A stretch of DNA of 64,000 bases from [Bacillus] selenitireducens MLS10 (GTDB lineage Bacteria; Bacillota; Bacilli; Bacillales; Salisediminibacteriaceae): assembly GCF_000093085.1 (NCBI RefSeq), contig NC_014219.1:2472384-2536383 (forward strand), read 5' to 3'. The notes beneath the pieces were generated by a model. The model searched no databases. It had not been told where the DNA came from and saw nothing but the letters and a program-made list of their open reading frames with translations. The stretch's first letter is position 1. Every line of letters starts with the position of its first letter. Positions 47,137 to 54,939 of the stretch are shown piece after piece. The translations under genes were made by a program, and so were the position numbers.

Positions 47137-48276
47137 CTATTCCATTGTGTAAGGATCTTCTGTAAACAGATTTAATTTCTTTTTAAATGATATATGACGA
47201 TATTTCAAATCCACCTGAAAAGAGCCACTGATCCCGTCAGGTGTGACAAGAGACTGGATGGCCCGGTTCTGTTTAAACTCGTCTGAGAACGGATTAATTT
47301 CACCCGGCTTTCTGAGAAATTTAAAAATTCCCGCTTTTAAGAGAAACTGATCCTGTCGGTGATGAGCCAGGTGCTGAAATCCGAGCTTCTTGAGTACAGC
47401 ATCATAGGCATCCCACTGTATATGACTCGTCAGATCCATTTTCCCCGGTGTTTCGAGAGGATCAGGAATTAACTCATGCTTTCGGTACCCGCGAATGGAG
47501 CCATCCTTCCGCTGCGGATGACGGTATTCTTCATTTCGATATCCGTAATCCACCGTCATGATAAATACAGGTTCGTTTCCTGAAAGGCTGTTTTGAAGCC
47601 AGTGACGCATATCCGGATTTATCTCAGTGCGATAACCGGTCTCAAGCTCGGGACCGAATGCTTCAAGCCAATTGAGCAATAAAGTGTCGGAACAAGGCAC
47701 TTTCTTTTCAAATAGTTTGTCTCCATCATATTCAACAAGAATTTCGTCCCATCCGTCCTCTCTTCTTTCTACTAGGTGAACGGGCATGGCATCAAACAGT
47801 TCATTGGAATACAAGATCCCCTTTATATCCCCTTCCTGTTTGAAGTAGTCCTGCAAAGACGAATAGAGCCGGACTTTATCCGCGTATGCCTCCGTTTTCT
47901 CTTCTATTTGCTGACAATGCGAGGGACTGCTTTCAATGATGCAATAGGTCAATAAGCGAAACTGATTGGGATGATGTTCTTCGAAATACCTCAGCACTTC
48001 GAGAGCGAACCTGCCGTCTCCTGCACCGGCTTCGGTGATTTTGGTATCAACATCCGTTGATGTAAATACATCCGCGAAGAACCGCCCCGTCACCTGCGGG
48101 AATACAGGGTGAACGTGATTACTCGTATAGAAATCACCTTCTTTACCAAGCTTGGTTTTCTCCACTGTATAATAGCCGACTTCATCATCGTACAACGCAG
48201 TATCCATAAAATCATAAAATCGCCAAGGCCCATCGCTGGCCGTTTTTTTCTTAAGTACCTGAATAAATTCTTTCAT
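47137..48276 (-). CDS. MidA/NDUFAF7-type SAM-dependent methyltransferase
   Basis: 379 residues from the ATG at 48276 (GGAGG before it). DUF185 family: FMDTALYDDEVGYY and FYTSNHVHPVFPQ N-terminally, SAM-binding ITEAGAGDGRFALEVL, then LYSNELFDAMPVHLVE. Relatives methylate an arginine in a respiratory complex I subunit in mitochondria; the bacterial target is not known. Lies between yqgY and yqgX. Confidence 0.83.
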   Translation of the reverse strand: MKEFIQVLKKKTASDGPWRFYDFMDTALYDDEVGYYTVEKTKLGKEGDFYTSNHVHPVFPQVTGRFFADVFTSTDVDTKITEAGAGDGRFALEVLRYFEEHHPNQFRLLTYCIIESSPSHCQQIEEKTEAYADKVRLYSSLQDYFKQEGDIKGILYSNELFDAMPVHLVERREDGWDEILVEYDGDKLFEKKVPCSDTLLLNWLEAFGPELETGYRTEINPDMRHWLQNSLSGNEPVFIMTVDYGYRNEEYRHPQRKDGSIRGYRKHELIPDPLETPGKMDLTSHIQWDAYDAVLKKLGFQHLAHHRQDQFLLKAGIFKFLRKPGEINPFSDEFKQNRAIQSLVTPDGISGSFQVDLKYRHISFKKKLNLFTEDPYTME

Positions 48277-48305
48277 CGTTTCCTCCAAAAATCATATTAA
48301 CACTG

Positions 48306-48334
48306 TTGACATGTTGTTAACTTCATTCTATAAT
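48306..48334 (+). promoter_or_regulatory. Perfect consensus sigma-A promoter
   Basis: TTGACA (48306-48311), exactly 17 bases, TATAAT (48329-48334). An inverted repeat TTAACA-N12-TGTTAA spans the -35. No coding frame follows, and a terminator lies 110 bases downstream. Confidence 0.85.
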
Positions 48335-48340
48335 AGACTC

Positions 48341-48450
48341 ATCAGTAGGACAATGATCTTCGGGAGTTCCCCCTCCCCTATATCGTTCATTGATACTTGA
48401 TTAACTCCCCTAATGACCATCCATGTTCCCCCATGGATGGTCCTTTTTTT
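48341..48450 (+). ncRNA. Candidate C-rich trans-acting small RNA
   Basis: The transcript predicted from the perfect promoter to the terminator is about 110 nt with no open frame. It has two C-rich single-stranded-looking stretches, TTCCCCCTCCCCTATAT (around 48367-48383) and ACTCCCCTAAT (around 48403-48413), and ends with an 11-bp stem GACCATCCATG/CATGGATGGTC and seven T. C-rich loops of this kind pair with Shine-Dalgarno regions in sRNAs such as FsrA and RoxS/RsaE, but I see no clear identity with either. Both flanking genes are on the other strand. Confidence 0.7.
48415..48450 (+). terminator. Terminator of the candidate sRNA
   Basis: Perfect 11-bp stem (48415-48425 with 48432-48442), TTCCCC loop, seven T. 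There is no T run on the minus strand, so it does not serve the neighbouring minus-strand genes. Confidence 0.88.
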
Positions 48451-48531
48451 GGTTTGCAGAGTTTTACACATCAGTTTATGACGATACATCGAGTTTTCTC
48501 ATAAATCGGTGGTACTCTAATGGAAAATACT

Positions 48532-49170
48532 CTACCATCCAAATCCGTTGATAAACGGATTTGTCTTCTTCTCCTCGCCGATCGTCGTGATCGGGCCGTG
48601 TCCATTGGCAACAGTTGTCCCATCAGGAAGCGACAAAAATTTCTCTTCGATGACCCTGAGAAGCGTCTCATGATCACCACCCGGGAGATCCGTTCTGCCC
48701 ACACCTCCCCTGAATAGTACATCGCCTGAAAAGATCACGTTTGCTTCCGGAAAATAAAACGACACACTGCCAGGTGAGTGGCCCGGAGTATGAAAAAGCT
48801 CACAGCGGAAGTCACCTGATCCGAATGATCCTTCTTCCTTAATCAGCACATCCGCCGGTTCTGCAGCTGTCTTCTCAATGCCCATAAACAAACCTGAGCC
48901 ATTTAGAGACGGATTTGTCAACCATTCTCGTTCAGCATCATGCAGATAGACAGGGCACTTCCAACGTTCCCTCAAGTCCTGCACTGCTCCAATATGATCG
49001 AAATGAGCATGAGTCAGCCAGATTTCTTTCAATGTTAAAGATTCACTGTCCAGCAAGGTATTCACACGATCTGCGTCCCCACCGGGATCAATCATAATTG
49101 CCTGTCCATCATTTTTTAGTATAAAGCCATTGGTCTGAAGTGGACCAAGCGATATCATTTGCCATTTCAT
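48532..49170 (-). CDS. yqgX: Metallo-beta-lactamase fold hydrolase YqgX
   Basis: Glyoxalase II-like hydrolase. Zinc motif THAHFDHIG, then HTPGHSPGS and SGDVLFRGGVGRTD; a C-terminal NGHGP. 212 residues from the ATG at 49170, giving MKWQMISLGPLQTN as in YqgX; the longer frame to 49230 is unlikely. RBS is weak (GGGGGAT, far upstream). Confidence 0.88.
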   Translation of the reverse strand: MKWQMISLGPLQTNGFILKNDGQAIMIDPGGDADRVNTLLDSESLTLKEIWLTHAHFDHIGAVQDLRERWKCPVYLHDAEREWLTNPSLNGSGLFMGIEKTAAEPADVLIKEEGSFGSGDFRCELFHTPGHSPGSVSFYFPEANVIFSGDVLFRGGVGRTDLPGGDHETLLRVIEEKFLSLPDGTTVANGHGPITTIGEEKKTNPFINGFGW

Positions 49171-49280
49171 CGTATTTCGGCAAGGATCCCCCACCTCATC
49201 CTGTAATTGCAGGTGGGGAGGAAATGCCATTGGCGAAAACCAACACCCTGCCTTCCTCCCTTCGTATGTTTAAATGATTG

Positions 49281-49500
49281 AAGAGTAAACCTCTTTGCGA
49301 CTTGTCGCTAAAGGTTCTCTTTTCGTTTTTTGACAAGTTAAGAGGTTCGTAAGGAAATATGTGATACGGTAAAATCATAACGTATCGCGAGACCCTTTGT
49401 ACTGTTGGGTCGCCACAACCCCGCTTCAAACAGACCGTGAGGCTGTTAAGCCGTAGTCAGTTGATGCAGTATCCCTTCTGATTGTCAGACTCACTGTACA
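49281..49500 (+). ncRNA. HEARO / IscB-type omega RNA, standing alone
   Basis: A GC-variable, highly structured stretch upstream of yqgX. It contains nested pairing AGAGtaAACC...GGTTCTCT (49282-49320), GCGACTTGTCGC, GTTCGTAAGG, GATACG...CGTATC, GACCC-N11-GGGTC, and the segment GTCAGTTGATGCAGTATCCC followed by TTCTGATTG. From memory, the order TTGCGAC ... TTCGTAAGG ... CAGTTGATG-N-AG ... matches the OgeuIscB omega RNA and HEARO RNAs. No IscB or IsrB reading frame follows, so it would be a standalone copy. In active systems the guide would be the 16 or so bases upstream. Confidence 0.6.
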
Positions 49501-49536
49501 TTTTATCATGATTAACGTTGATTTCAAGTCAATGGA

Positions 49537-49809
49537 CCCCCACTGAGGTACAGCGTTTCAGTGGGGGCTTGAGATAGCCAAGCAGGTCTTTTCTTACAAA
49601 GGTTGACGCTCTGCATGGTTCTTCTCAAATCACTGTTTTTGGTTGGTACTGGCGACTTACTATCGCTTTTCCACTTGCAGCCCCCTTCCGAAGAAGAGCA
49701 GTTCTTCCTTACGGAAGAAACCACCACTCAGCATATAGCTGGCGTGTGCTACAAGCCCCAACGAAAGTTGAGTACACTTGGATGATTGACGCACCCACTA
49801 GGCTATGCG
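49537..49809 (-). ncRNA. Probable TnpB omega RNA (reRNA) scaffold and right end
   Basis: Non-coding region from the tnpB stop to the right-end hairpin. It contains further pairing, including CTTCCGTAAGGAAG and a terminal stem of 10 bp. Position follows the known layout in which the guide RNA is read through the end of tnpB and takes its guide from flanking DNA just past the right end. Confidence 0.55.
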
Positions 49810-51150
49810 CTAAGCAACAGCTTTACGTTTTTGAACGTCCATGATCATGGGCGTTTTTATTTGTGTTTTTTCATCCCATTCGACTACTTGAGATTTCCGA
49901 AGGATGTTTAATGCTGCATCAATGTCGGCGTGGATGCATTGTCCGTTTTCAGAGCGATAGAAGCCGCGGTATAGACGTTTCCCGCTAAAGGAATATCTTG
50001 TATCGTCGCCTTTTATCCAAACCGGAATATCGTCATTATCCAGAAAACTGGCTTTAGACGTGTAACTCTCTTCTTGCTTAACGAAACGGATGCCTTCCTT
50101 GAGACACTTATTCTCGATAGCCGAAATCAATCTGTGGAAAGGAATTTGTACGAACTCTTGATTGTTTTTCTTCCCCAAGCCTGATTCTTGCTTCCAACCG
50201 GCATTATAACCGATTACCACGGTATCGACATTCAGTTGTTTTATCTGTTTGAACAACAAACCTACGGTTTGTGAAAGGTAGCCATCAATTTGGAGATGTC
50301 GTTTACGCCACAGAGAGGCCATTTGATTCGTCACGATGCGTTTCGACAAGCCGTTTTCGATGTTTTTTTGTTTTAATCGACTTATCTTTTTGTTAAAGTA
50401 CTGATTGATGGATTTTAACCTCTTTCCGTTAACCAAAAAGGTGTCTCCTTGATTTGTTGCACAACTGAGAAGATAATCTACACCTAAATCGCAACCCAAA
50501 GCTTTTGTTGTCGTTTTTTGTTTCTTCATTTGAGACACTGGAACTTCATATACATAATGAGCCTCAAAGAACCGACCGTTTTGCTTTGGTACGATTTCAA
50601 TGTAAGAAATCTTTTTATTGATTAAATTCTTCGGCATTCGCAGTTTTATGGAGCCGAAACGTTTCCTGAAATCAGCGTTCATTGGAATGTTCCAATACCC
50701 GTCCTTATCGACTTTGGGGACTTGATAGATTTCGATGACGCGTTTAGCCGTGGAACGAGAATAATTTGGAAATTTTGGACGACCCGTGAAACTTCCAGGG
50801 TTTTCTTTCCATTTCTTTAACGCTTCGAAGAAGCCCTTTACTTCACTGAGCAAGGTTCTTCGAACCGCTTGTACGGAGTTGGATTGAATGCCCCAATAGT
50901 TCATATCGGCCTTCATTGCGCTGTCTATTTCTTTTGTTGTCGCCATTTTGTTTTCATCCAAATACTTTTGTTTAATCGCATACAAACCTACGTTACGCAA
51001 AGCCTTGGAACTATGAGACATGCGTTGCAGAAGTCGAAACTCTCTAGCACTAAGGGTACTGCGACCAATGTTCTGTTTTTGAGTGAAGCGTTGCATATTG
51101 GCTGTTTTCTTTTTCCTGCGTAACACTTTAACCGGTTTTTTCCTAGCCAT
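49810..51150 (-). CDS. tnpB: RNA-guided endonuclease TnpB
   Basis: 446 residues from the ATG at 51150 (GGAGGTG 7 bases upstream); the frame continues to 51249 without an RBS. N-terminal basic wedge/REC region; RuvC-I GCDLGVDYLLS (D221), RuvC-II region VVIGYNAGWKQE (E322) and RuvC-III HADIDAALNIL (D409/D411). The zinc-ribbon cysteines common in TnpB are missing (SYTSKASFLD instead of SYTSKCSFLD), which may be normal for this branch. In TnpB systems the protein cuts DNA next to a TAM guided by omega RNA and keeps the element in the population. Confidence 0.88.
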   Translation of the reverse strand: MARKKPVKVLRRKKKTANMQRFTQKQNIGRSTLSAREFRLLQRMSHSSKALRNVGLYAIKQKYLDENKMATTKEIDSAMKADMNYWGIQSNSVQAVRRTLLSEVKGFFEALKKWKENPGSFTGRPKFPNYSRSTAKRVIEIYQVPKVDKDGYWNIPMNADFRKRFGSIKLRMPKNLINKKISYIEIVPKQNGRFFEAHYVYEVPVSQMKKQKTTTKALGCDLGVDYLLSCATNQGDTFLVNGKRLKSINQYFNKKISRLKQKNIENGLSKRIVTNQMASLWRKRHLQIDGYLSQTVGLLFKQIKQLNVDTVVIGYNAGWKQESGLGKKNNQEFVQIPFHRLISAIENKCLKEGIRFVKQEESYTSKASFLDNDDIPVWIKGDDTRYSFSGKRLYRGFYRSENGQCIHADIDAALNILRKSQVVEWDEKTQIKTPMIMDVQKRKAVA

Positions 51151-51282
51151 TTGTGTCACCTCCTTTGCCGCCCTCGAATGGATTGATTTTAATTTTTTAC
51201 TTCTATACCACTTAATATACCATTTCACAAAAATAGAAGCTGGATACAATTTCGAACGTTTGTTCTTTTGTTTATAACACCT

Positions 51283-51357
51283 ATCAGTCGTAAGACTGAT
51301 GGCAATTCATCTCCACCTGAATCGCTTGGCTCCGCCCGTATCGCGAATCAGGTGGAG
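51283..51357 (+). mobile_element. Orphan right end of an IS605/IscB-type element
   Basis: Hairpin ATCAGTC-GTAA-GACTGAT followed by GGCAATTCATCTCC and a long stem CTCCACCTGA-A-TCGC / GCGA-A-TCAGGTGGAG, then TCTTCTTGCC. From memory, the GGCAATTCATCTCC ... GGAGTCTTCTTGCC frame is the right end of IS200/IS605- or IscB-type elements. No gene of that element is left next to it. Confidence 0.5.
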
Positions 51358-51449
51358 TCTTCTTGCCTAGTGATGATAAAGATCAGCATGCGCTCGATCC
51401 CTTGATTCAGGCTGCGTGATTTTTTCTTCTTCTTCGACAAAGCTGTCCC

Positions 51450-51478
51450 TCGACAAAAGTGTGAAAAAAAAGTAAAAT
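51450..51478 (+). promoter_or_regulatory. Sigma-A promoter of yqgW
   Basis: TCGACA (51450-51455), 17 bases, TAAAAT (51473-51478), 70 bases before the start. The rest of the 51301-51547 gap holds the orphan element end. Confidence 0.55.
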
Positions 51479-51547
51479 GAAATAGACCATCATTGAACAT
51501 TCGATCATGATGAAGAGATCACGTAATGATTATGAGGAGGTACTGCT

Positions 51548-51730
51548 ATGTTTTTGGGGATTTTAACTTTACTGGTTGCCATTTTATCTTTAATCGGCGG
51601 TTATCGCGAGTTGAAAAAGAAGAACTTTTTTGCTGTCGGGTTTGCAGCATTATCCGTAGCACTGTTCGGATGGTTCTCGATCCGAACATTAATTTCGATC
51701 ATCTTCACCGGCGGTGGCGGAACAGTATGA
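51548..51730 (+). CDS. yqgW: DUF2759 small membrane protein (YqgW)
   Basis: 60 residues with two membrane helices (about 3-20 and 28-50) and a GGGG C-terminus. RBS GGAGG. Family and place next to yqgV match. Function unknown. Confidence 0.72.
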   Translation: MFLGILTLLVAILSLIGGYRELKKKNFFAVGFAALSVALFGWFSIRTLISIIFTGGGGTV

Positions 51731-51731
51731 C

Positions 51732-51771
51732 AAAAGAGCTGATCAGGTTTGGGGACCTGATCAGCTCTTTT
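51732..51771. terminator. Bidirectional terminator yqgW / yqgV
   Basis: Perfect 16-bp stem AAAAGAGCTGATCAGG/CCTGATCAGCTCTTTT, with T runs on both strands. Confidence 0.9.
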
Positions 51772-51787
51772 TTTATTATCGTCACGT

Positions 51788-52861
51788 TTATTCGCTGAGT
51801 TTTTGATTGACGGATGAAAGTTTCATAGCCATGCCTGTTGCCTTATCTCTTCTGTCATCGATTCTTACGTTCAGTGCTATCCGCTGATGCCCCAATGTAA
51901 AAGGCACTTCATGAATTTCCCGAATGATTGTATACAGATCTTCCGGCTTTCCCTCAATAATCGTACTCATCGGTGTTAATGTGTATTCCAAAGGCAGATC
52001 TGTCTCTTTTAACCGCTTATGAACCTCTGCTACTACTTCCGAAACACTCGTAGTTTGTGAACCGAGTGGCATAATTGTAATATCTGCAATCGCCATTTGA
52101 TGGCCCCCTTTTGTTCGTTTTTTTATCGGCTTACCACGGGTTAATCTCGATGGATTTTCTTTCAGAACAACTCTTCGATAGGCCTTTACTGCGGTGCGGA
52201 TATGCACTTCATCCGGCTCAGCAGTCGTGATGGCCCTTTGTACGAAATAAGAAAGTGTCAATACAGCCTGTCTCACACGGTCAAAATGTGTCCCTCTGTT
52301 TAACCATCTCACCAAAACCGGAAGAATGATCAGACTGGTCATCGTTGTCCATTCAAAAACATGAATAAACGGCGCATCCGATATGAGAAGAAACGGTATC
52401 AGCAATATCGGCACTGTCAAAAAAAAGAGAACAATCACGTTTGTTGAACAATACCGGTTTATAATTGATGCTTTCGCTATCGTTTTTATATGCCTCACTG
52501 ATACAAGTTCTTTTGTCGAAAAGACTTTATGTTCCGCTCCGTGAAATCGCTTCATGTCTGAAGGGAACCAAAAATGCGTGCCTAAAAAAAAGTACACCCA
52601 CAAATAAAATGGCACGCCATAATACTGTTCCCAGCTGTATAACCCTGTCATCCATGGAAGTAAACTGATTAGGAAACTGATGAATGCAGCCCATTTAAAC
52701 CAGAGCGGCATGGATTTAAAGACCCTGACAGAAACCCTGAACATCGCCTTAGCCGTTACAGGTTCCACCCAGGATATTGATCTGTTGTTGACGATCTCCG
52801 CACCGCCCATATAACGTTCTCCGACAAAAATGACTCCGTGCTGATATGACATGCCCTTCAT
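51788..52861 (-). CDS. DUF1385 membrane protein fused in frame to an MTH1187/YqgV domain
   Basis: 357 residues in one frame. Residues 1-255 match DUF1385 (YqhQ-like): GERYMGGAEIV, membrane spans at about 55-75, 80-100, 145-165, 175-195, the RFHGAEHKV motif and AITTAEPDEVHIRTAVKAYRRVV. Residues 256-357 are a complete MTH1187/YqgV domain (thiamine-binding-like; LEYTLTPMSTIIEGKPEDLYTIIREIHE). An internal ATG at 52096 has its own AAAGGGGG RBS, so free YqgV (102 residues) is likely made too. No stop codon separates them. First ATG 52861 has GGAG upstream. Confidence 0.82.
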   Translation of the reverse strand: MKGMSYQHGVIFVGERYMGGAEIVNNRSISWVEPVTAKAMFRVSVRVFKSMPLWFKWAAFISFLISLLPWMTGLYSWEQYYGVPFYLWVYFFLGTHFWFPSDMKRFHGAEHKVFSTKELVSVRHIKTIAKASIINRYCSTNVIVLFFLTVPILLIPFLLISDAPFIHVFEWTTMTSLIILPVLVRWLNRGTHFDRVRQAVLTLSYFVQRAITTAEPDEVHIRTAVKAYRRVVLKENPSRLTRGKPIKKRTKGGHQMAIADITIMPLGSQTTSVSEVVAEVHKRLKETDLPLEYTLTPMSTIIEGKPEDLYTIIREIHEVPFTLGHQRIALNVRIDDRRDKATGMAMKLSSVNQKLSE

Positions 52862-52864
52862 GTT

Positions 52865-53407
52865 TTATTCTCCGATCCGCCAATAATTAATCATGCCAGC
52901 ATCTTCGAAACGTTCTTCCAGTGAAGGCCCATCTGATTTGCTGACGTCAACATCCATCCAGGTATGCACATAGTAAACAGATATTTGATCAGGCACCTCC
53001 TCATTAAACGTGACAATCACTTCCCCTGACGGCCCATACAGATCCTGTTCGATCATCCTGTTGGGAAAAGGAATCGCAATGCGGTTATCTCCAGTCTCAA
53101 ACCAATCCCTGACACTGTAGATGACTTCATTTCGAGACGTCAATTCAACGTAAGCTTCTTCCACCTCAACCCCTTCAGGAAAAGCAATCTCGATATAATC
53201 ATCCCCAAACAGCGTTCCTTCAGGATACCGCTCCCATTGCCACTCCACTGATTGCCTGTCTCCATCAGCAATAGAGTTGAGCGTTGTGTGCTCTTGGAGA
53301 TCGAGGTGGCTTATGGCTTCATCTGTTGTAAATTGCATATACCCAAACACAAACAATAAAACCATGACTGCCAACGGCAACAGAAGAACCGTTTTATGCT
53401 GATTCAT
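52865..53407 (-). CDS. Hypothetical membrane-anchored protein
   Basis: Unknown. 180 residues: N-terminal signal anchor (VLLLPLAVMVLLFVFGYM), then an acidic extracytoplasmic domain, probably beta-rich (IEIAFPEGVEVEEAYVELTSRNEVIYSVRDW). Overlaps fetB by 4 bases and is followed 3 bases on by the DUF1385 fusion, so one operon. RBS GAGGG. Confidence 0.65.
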   Translation of the reverse strand: MNQHKTVLLLPLAVMVLLFVFGYMQFTTDEAISHLDLQEHTTLNSIADGDRQSVEWQWERYPEGTLFGDDYIEIAFPEGVEVEEAYVELTSRNEVIYSVRDWFETGDNRIAIPFPNRMIEQDLYGPSGEVIVTFNEEVPDQISVYYVHTWMDVDVSKSDGPSLEERFEDAGMINYWRIGE

Positions 53408-54201
53408 GACTGACCCTCCTTCATATCTTCCTCATGGTCATTCAATGTCACGAGCTGGTGGCGATCATTAAAAAAGAACCGGTAACTGATCATGGTAACA
53501 ATCATCGCACTCAGCGAAACCGATGCAAAAATACTCAGAGAAATAACAATCTGATAACGGATGGCATCAATCGGAGCTACACCTCCAAGAATCAGTCCGG
53601 TCATCATTCCCGGTAATTGCACGAGTCCAATTGTCTTTAACCCGTCAACATTCGGAATCATCGCAGCTTTTACGACTCTTCGCACAAGAATCTTTGATGC
53701 ATCCTGAGGCTTTGCTCCGAGAGCCAGCGCCGCCAGAATTCTCCCTTTACCCTCCTTGAATTCACTCTTCATCCTCTCGAGGGCAAGACCAATCGCAACC
53801 ATGCTGTTCCCGATGACCATGCCGCTCATGGGAATAACCTGATCAGGTTCAAAGGACACCATTTGAAACGCGAGCCACATAAAAAGAACAAGAAGTTCAA
53901 CCATAGCGATGACAATAAAGACAGTGGATTTGATGTACGGAATCCCTTCACCCTTTTGACTAGCATGAAAACTTGCCACTGTAATCATGACCATCAGCAT
54001 AATACTGATTCCGACGATCGGTTCAAGCGAGAATAGATAGGTCAACACATATCCGATGATAAGCAATTGAATAAAGCCTCTGAAAGAGGACCAGACAATC
54101 GATTTACCAAGACCAAGGGAATAAAAATAAGACAACGATACGGGAATCAGCACAAAAAAGATAAGAAAAAACATCGATACGTTTGAAATTTCCGGTGCCA
54201 T
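53404..54201 (-). CDS. fetB: FetB/YbbM-family ABC transporter permease
   Basis: 265 residues, seven membrane spans, UPF0014 family (GKSIVWSSFRGFIQLLIIGYVL; PNVDGLKTIGLVQLPGMMTGLILGGVAPIDAIRYQIV). With the ATPase encoded next to it this forms the FetAB-type exporter, linked in E. coli to iron efflux and oxidative-stress resistance. Substrate here is not proven. RBS AAGGA. Confidence 0.87.
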   Translation of the reverse strand: MAPEISNVSMFFLIFFVLIPVSLSYFYSLGLGKSIVWSSFRGFIQLLIIGYVLTYLFSLEPIVGISIMLMVMITVASFHASQKGEGIPYIKSTVFIVIAMVELLVLFMWLAFQMVSFEPDQVIPMSGMVIGNSMVAIGLALERMKSEFKEGKGRILAALALGAKPQDASKILVRRVVKAAMIPNVDGLKTIGLVQLPGMMTGLILGGVAPIDAIRYQIVISLSIFASVSLSAMIVTMISYRFFFNDRHQLVTLNDHEEDMKEGQS

Positions 54202-54240
54202 GGTCTACGATCCTTTCAAATTAAATGGTTAAAGCATTGA

Positions 54241-54933
54241 TTATTTTCTTAAAAACTGAAAAAGTTCATCGGTTTTTGGATCGAGAAACATTGACTCGGT
54301 AACACCCTGTTCGACAATGGCACCCTGTTCCATATACAGTGTATAATCGCCAAGTCTTTTTGCCTGCCTGACGTCATGTGTAACCATCATGACCGCTTTA
54401 ACACGGGTTGAAACAAGTTTTTTCAACAGTGACTCAATGACATCAACGGATTGCACGTCCAGCGCGCTTGTCACTTCATCGAGAAGCAAGACAGAAGGAT
54501 CATTGGCGAGCGTTCTGGCAAAAGCAACCCGCTGCTTCTCCCCTCCTGAAAGTGTTTCTGTATCCTTTTTGAGGTAATCCTCCGGCAACCCGACCTGCTC
54601 CATCAATGAACGCCCCGTCGACGGATCCCATTCTCCCCAGAGTTCAGGACCGAATCGCAAATTATCTTCGACCGTCCCGTCAAATAATGACGATGACTGG
54701 AAAACCATTCCGACTTCTTTGCGGAGTTGTTCAATCGGGTAATCCGCTATCGGCTTCCCCCTGTAAGTAATGGTTCCTTCAAGCGGATCCATAAGTCGAT
54801 TAAACAGATACAGAAGACTCGTTTTGCCTGCACCGGACGGGCCGATTAACGTGACAATCTGGTTCTCTTTCACCTGTAATGAAACGTCACGAACACGTTG
54901 GTTCGTGACGCTTTCTGCCGTTAATATATCCAT
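54241..54933 (-). CDS. fetA: FetA/YbbL-family ABC transporter ATPase
   Basis: 230 residues. Walker A GPSGAGKT, Q-loop VFQSS, signature LSGGEKQR, Walker B VLLLDEVTSALD, His switch VTHDVRQA. Pairs with FetB 39 bases downstream. The start has no good RBS; its ATG is 6 bases past glcK, so translation is probably coupled. Confidence 0.88.
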   Translation of the reverse strand: MDILTAESVTNQRVRDVSLQVKENQIVTLIGPSGAGKTSLLYLFNRLMDPLEGTITYRGKPIADYPIEQLRKEVGMVFQSSSLFDGTVEDNLRFGPELWGEWDPSTGRSLMEQVGLPEDYLKKDTETLSGGEKQRVAFARTLANDPSVLLLDEVTSALDVQSVDVIESLLKKLVSTRVKAVMMVTHDVRQAKRLGDYTLYMEQGAIVEQGVTESMFLDPKTDELFQFLRK

Positions 54934-54939
54934 ACAGCG

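Larger units (their letters stand above)
49537..51300 (-). mobile_element. IS200/IS605-type element carrying only tnpB
   Basis: A TnpB gene without tnpA. The right end is the perfect 10-bp hairpin CCCCCACTGA/TCAGTGGGGG (49537-49567), as found at IS605-family right ends. The left end probably lies near the ATCAGTC/GACTGAT hairpin at 51283-51300, but is not certain. The about 240 bases between the tnpB stop and the right end are the expected place of its omega (reRNA) guide scaffold. Confidence 0.7.

Noticed and set aside
48341-48450. RoxS/RsaE or FsrA identity for the small RNA
   Set aside because: The C-rich character fits, but the conserved CCCCTTTGTT motif of RsaE is missing, and I cannot align FsrA. 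Left as an unnamed candidate.
49524-49727. 67-codon frame downstream of tnpB
   Set aside because: It falls in the structured omega-RNA/right-end region and looks like no known protein.
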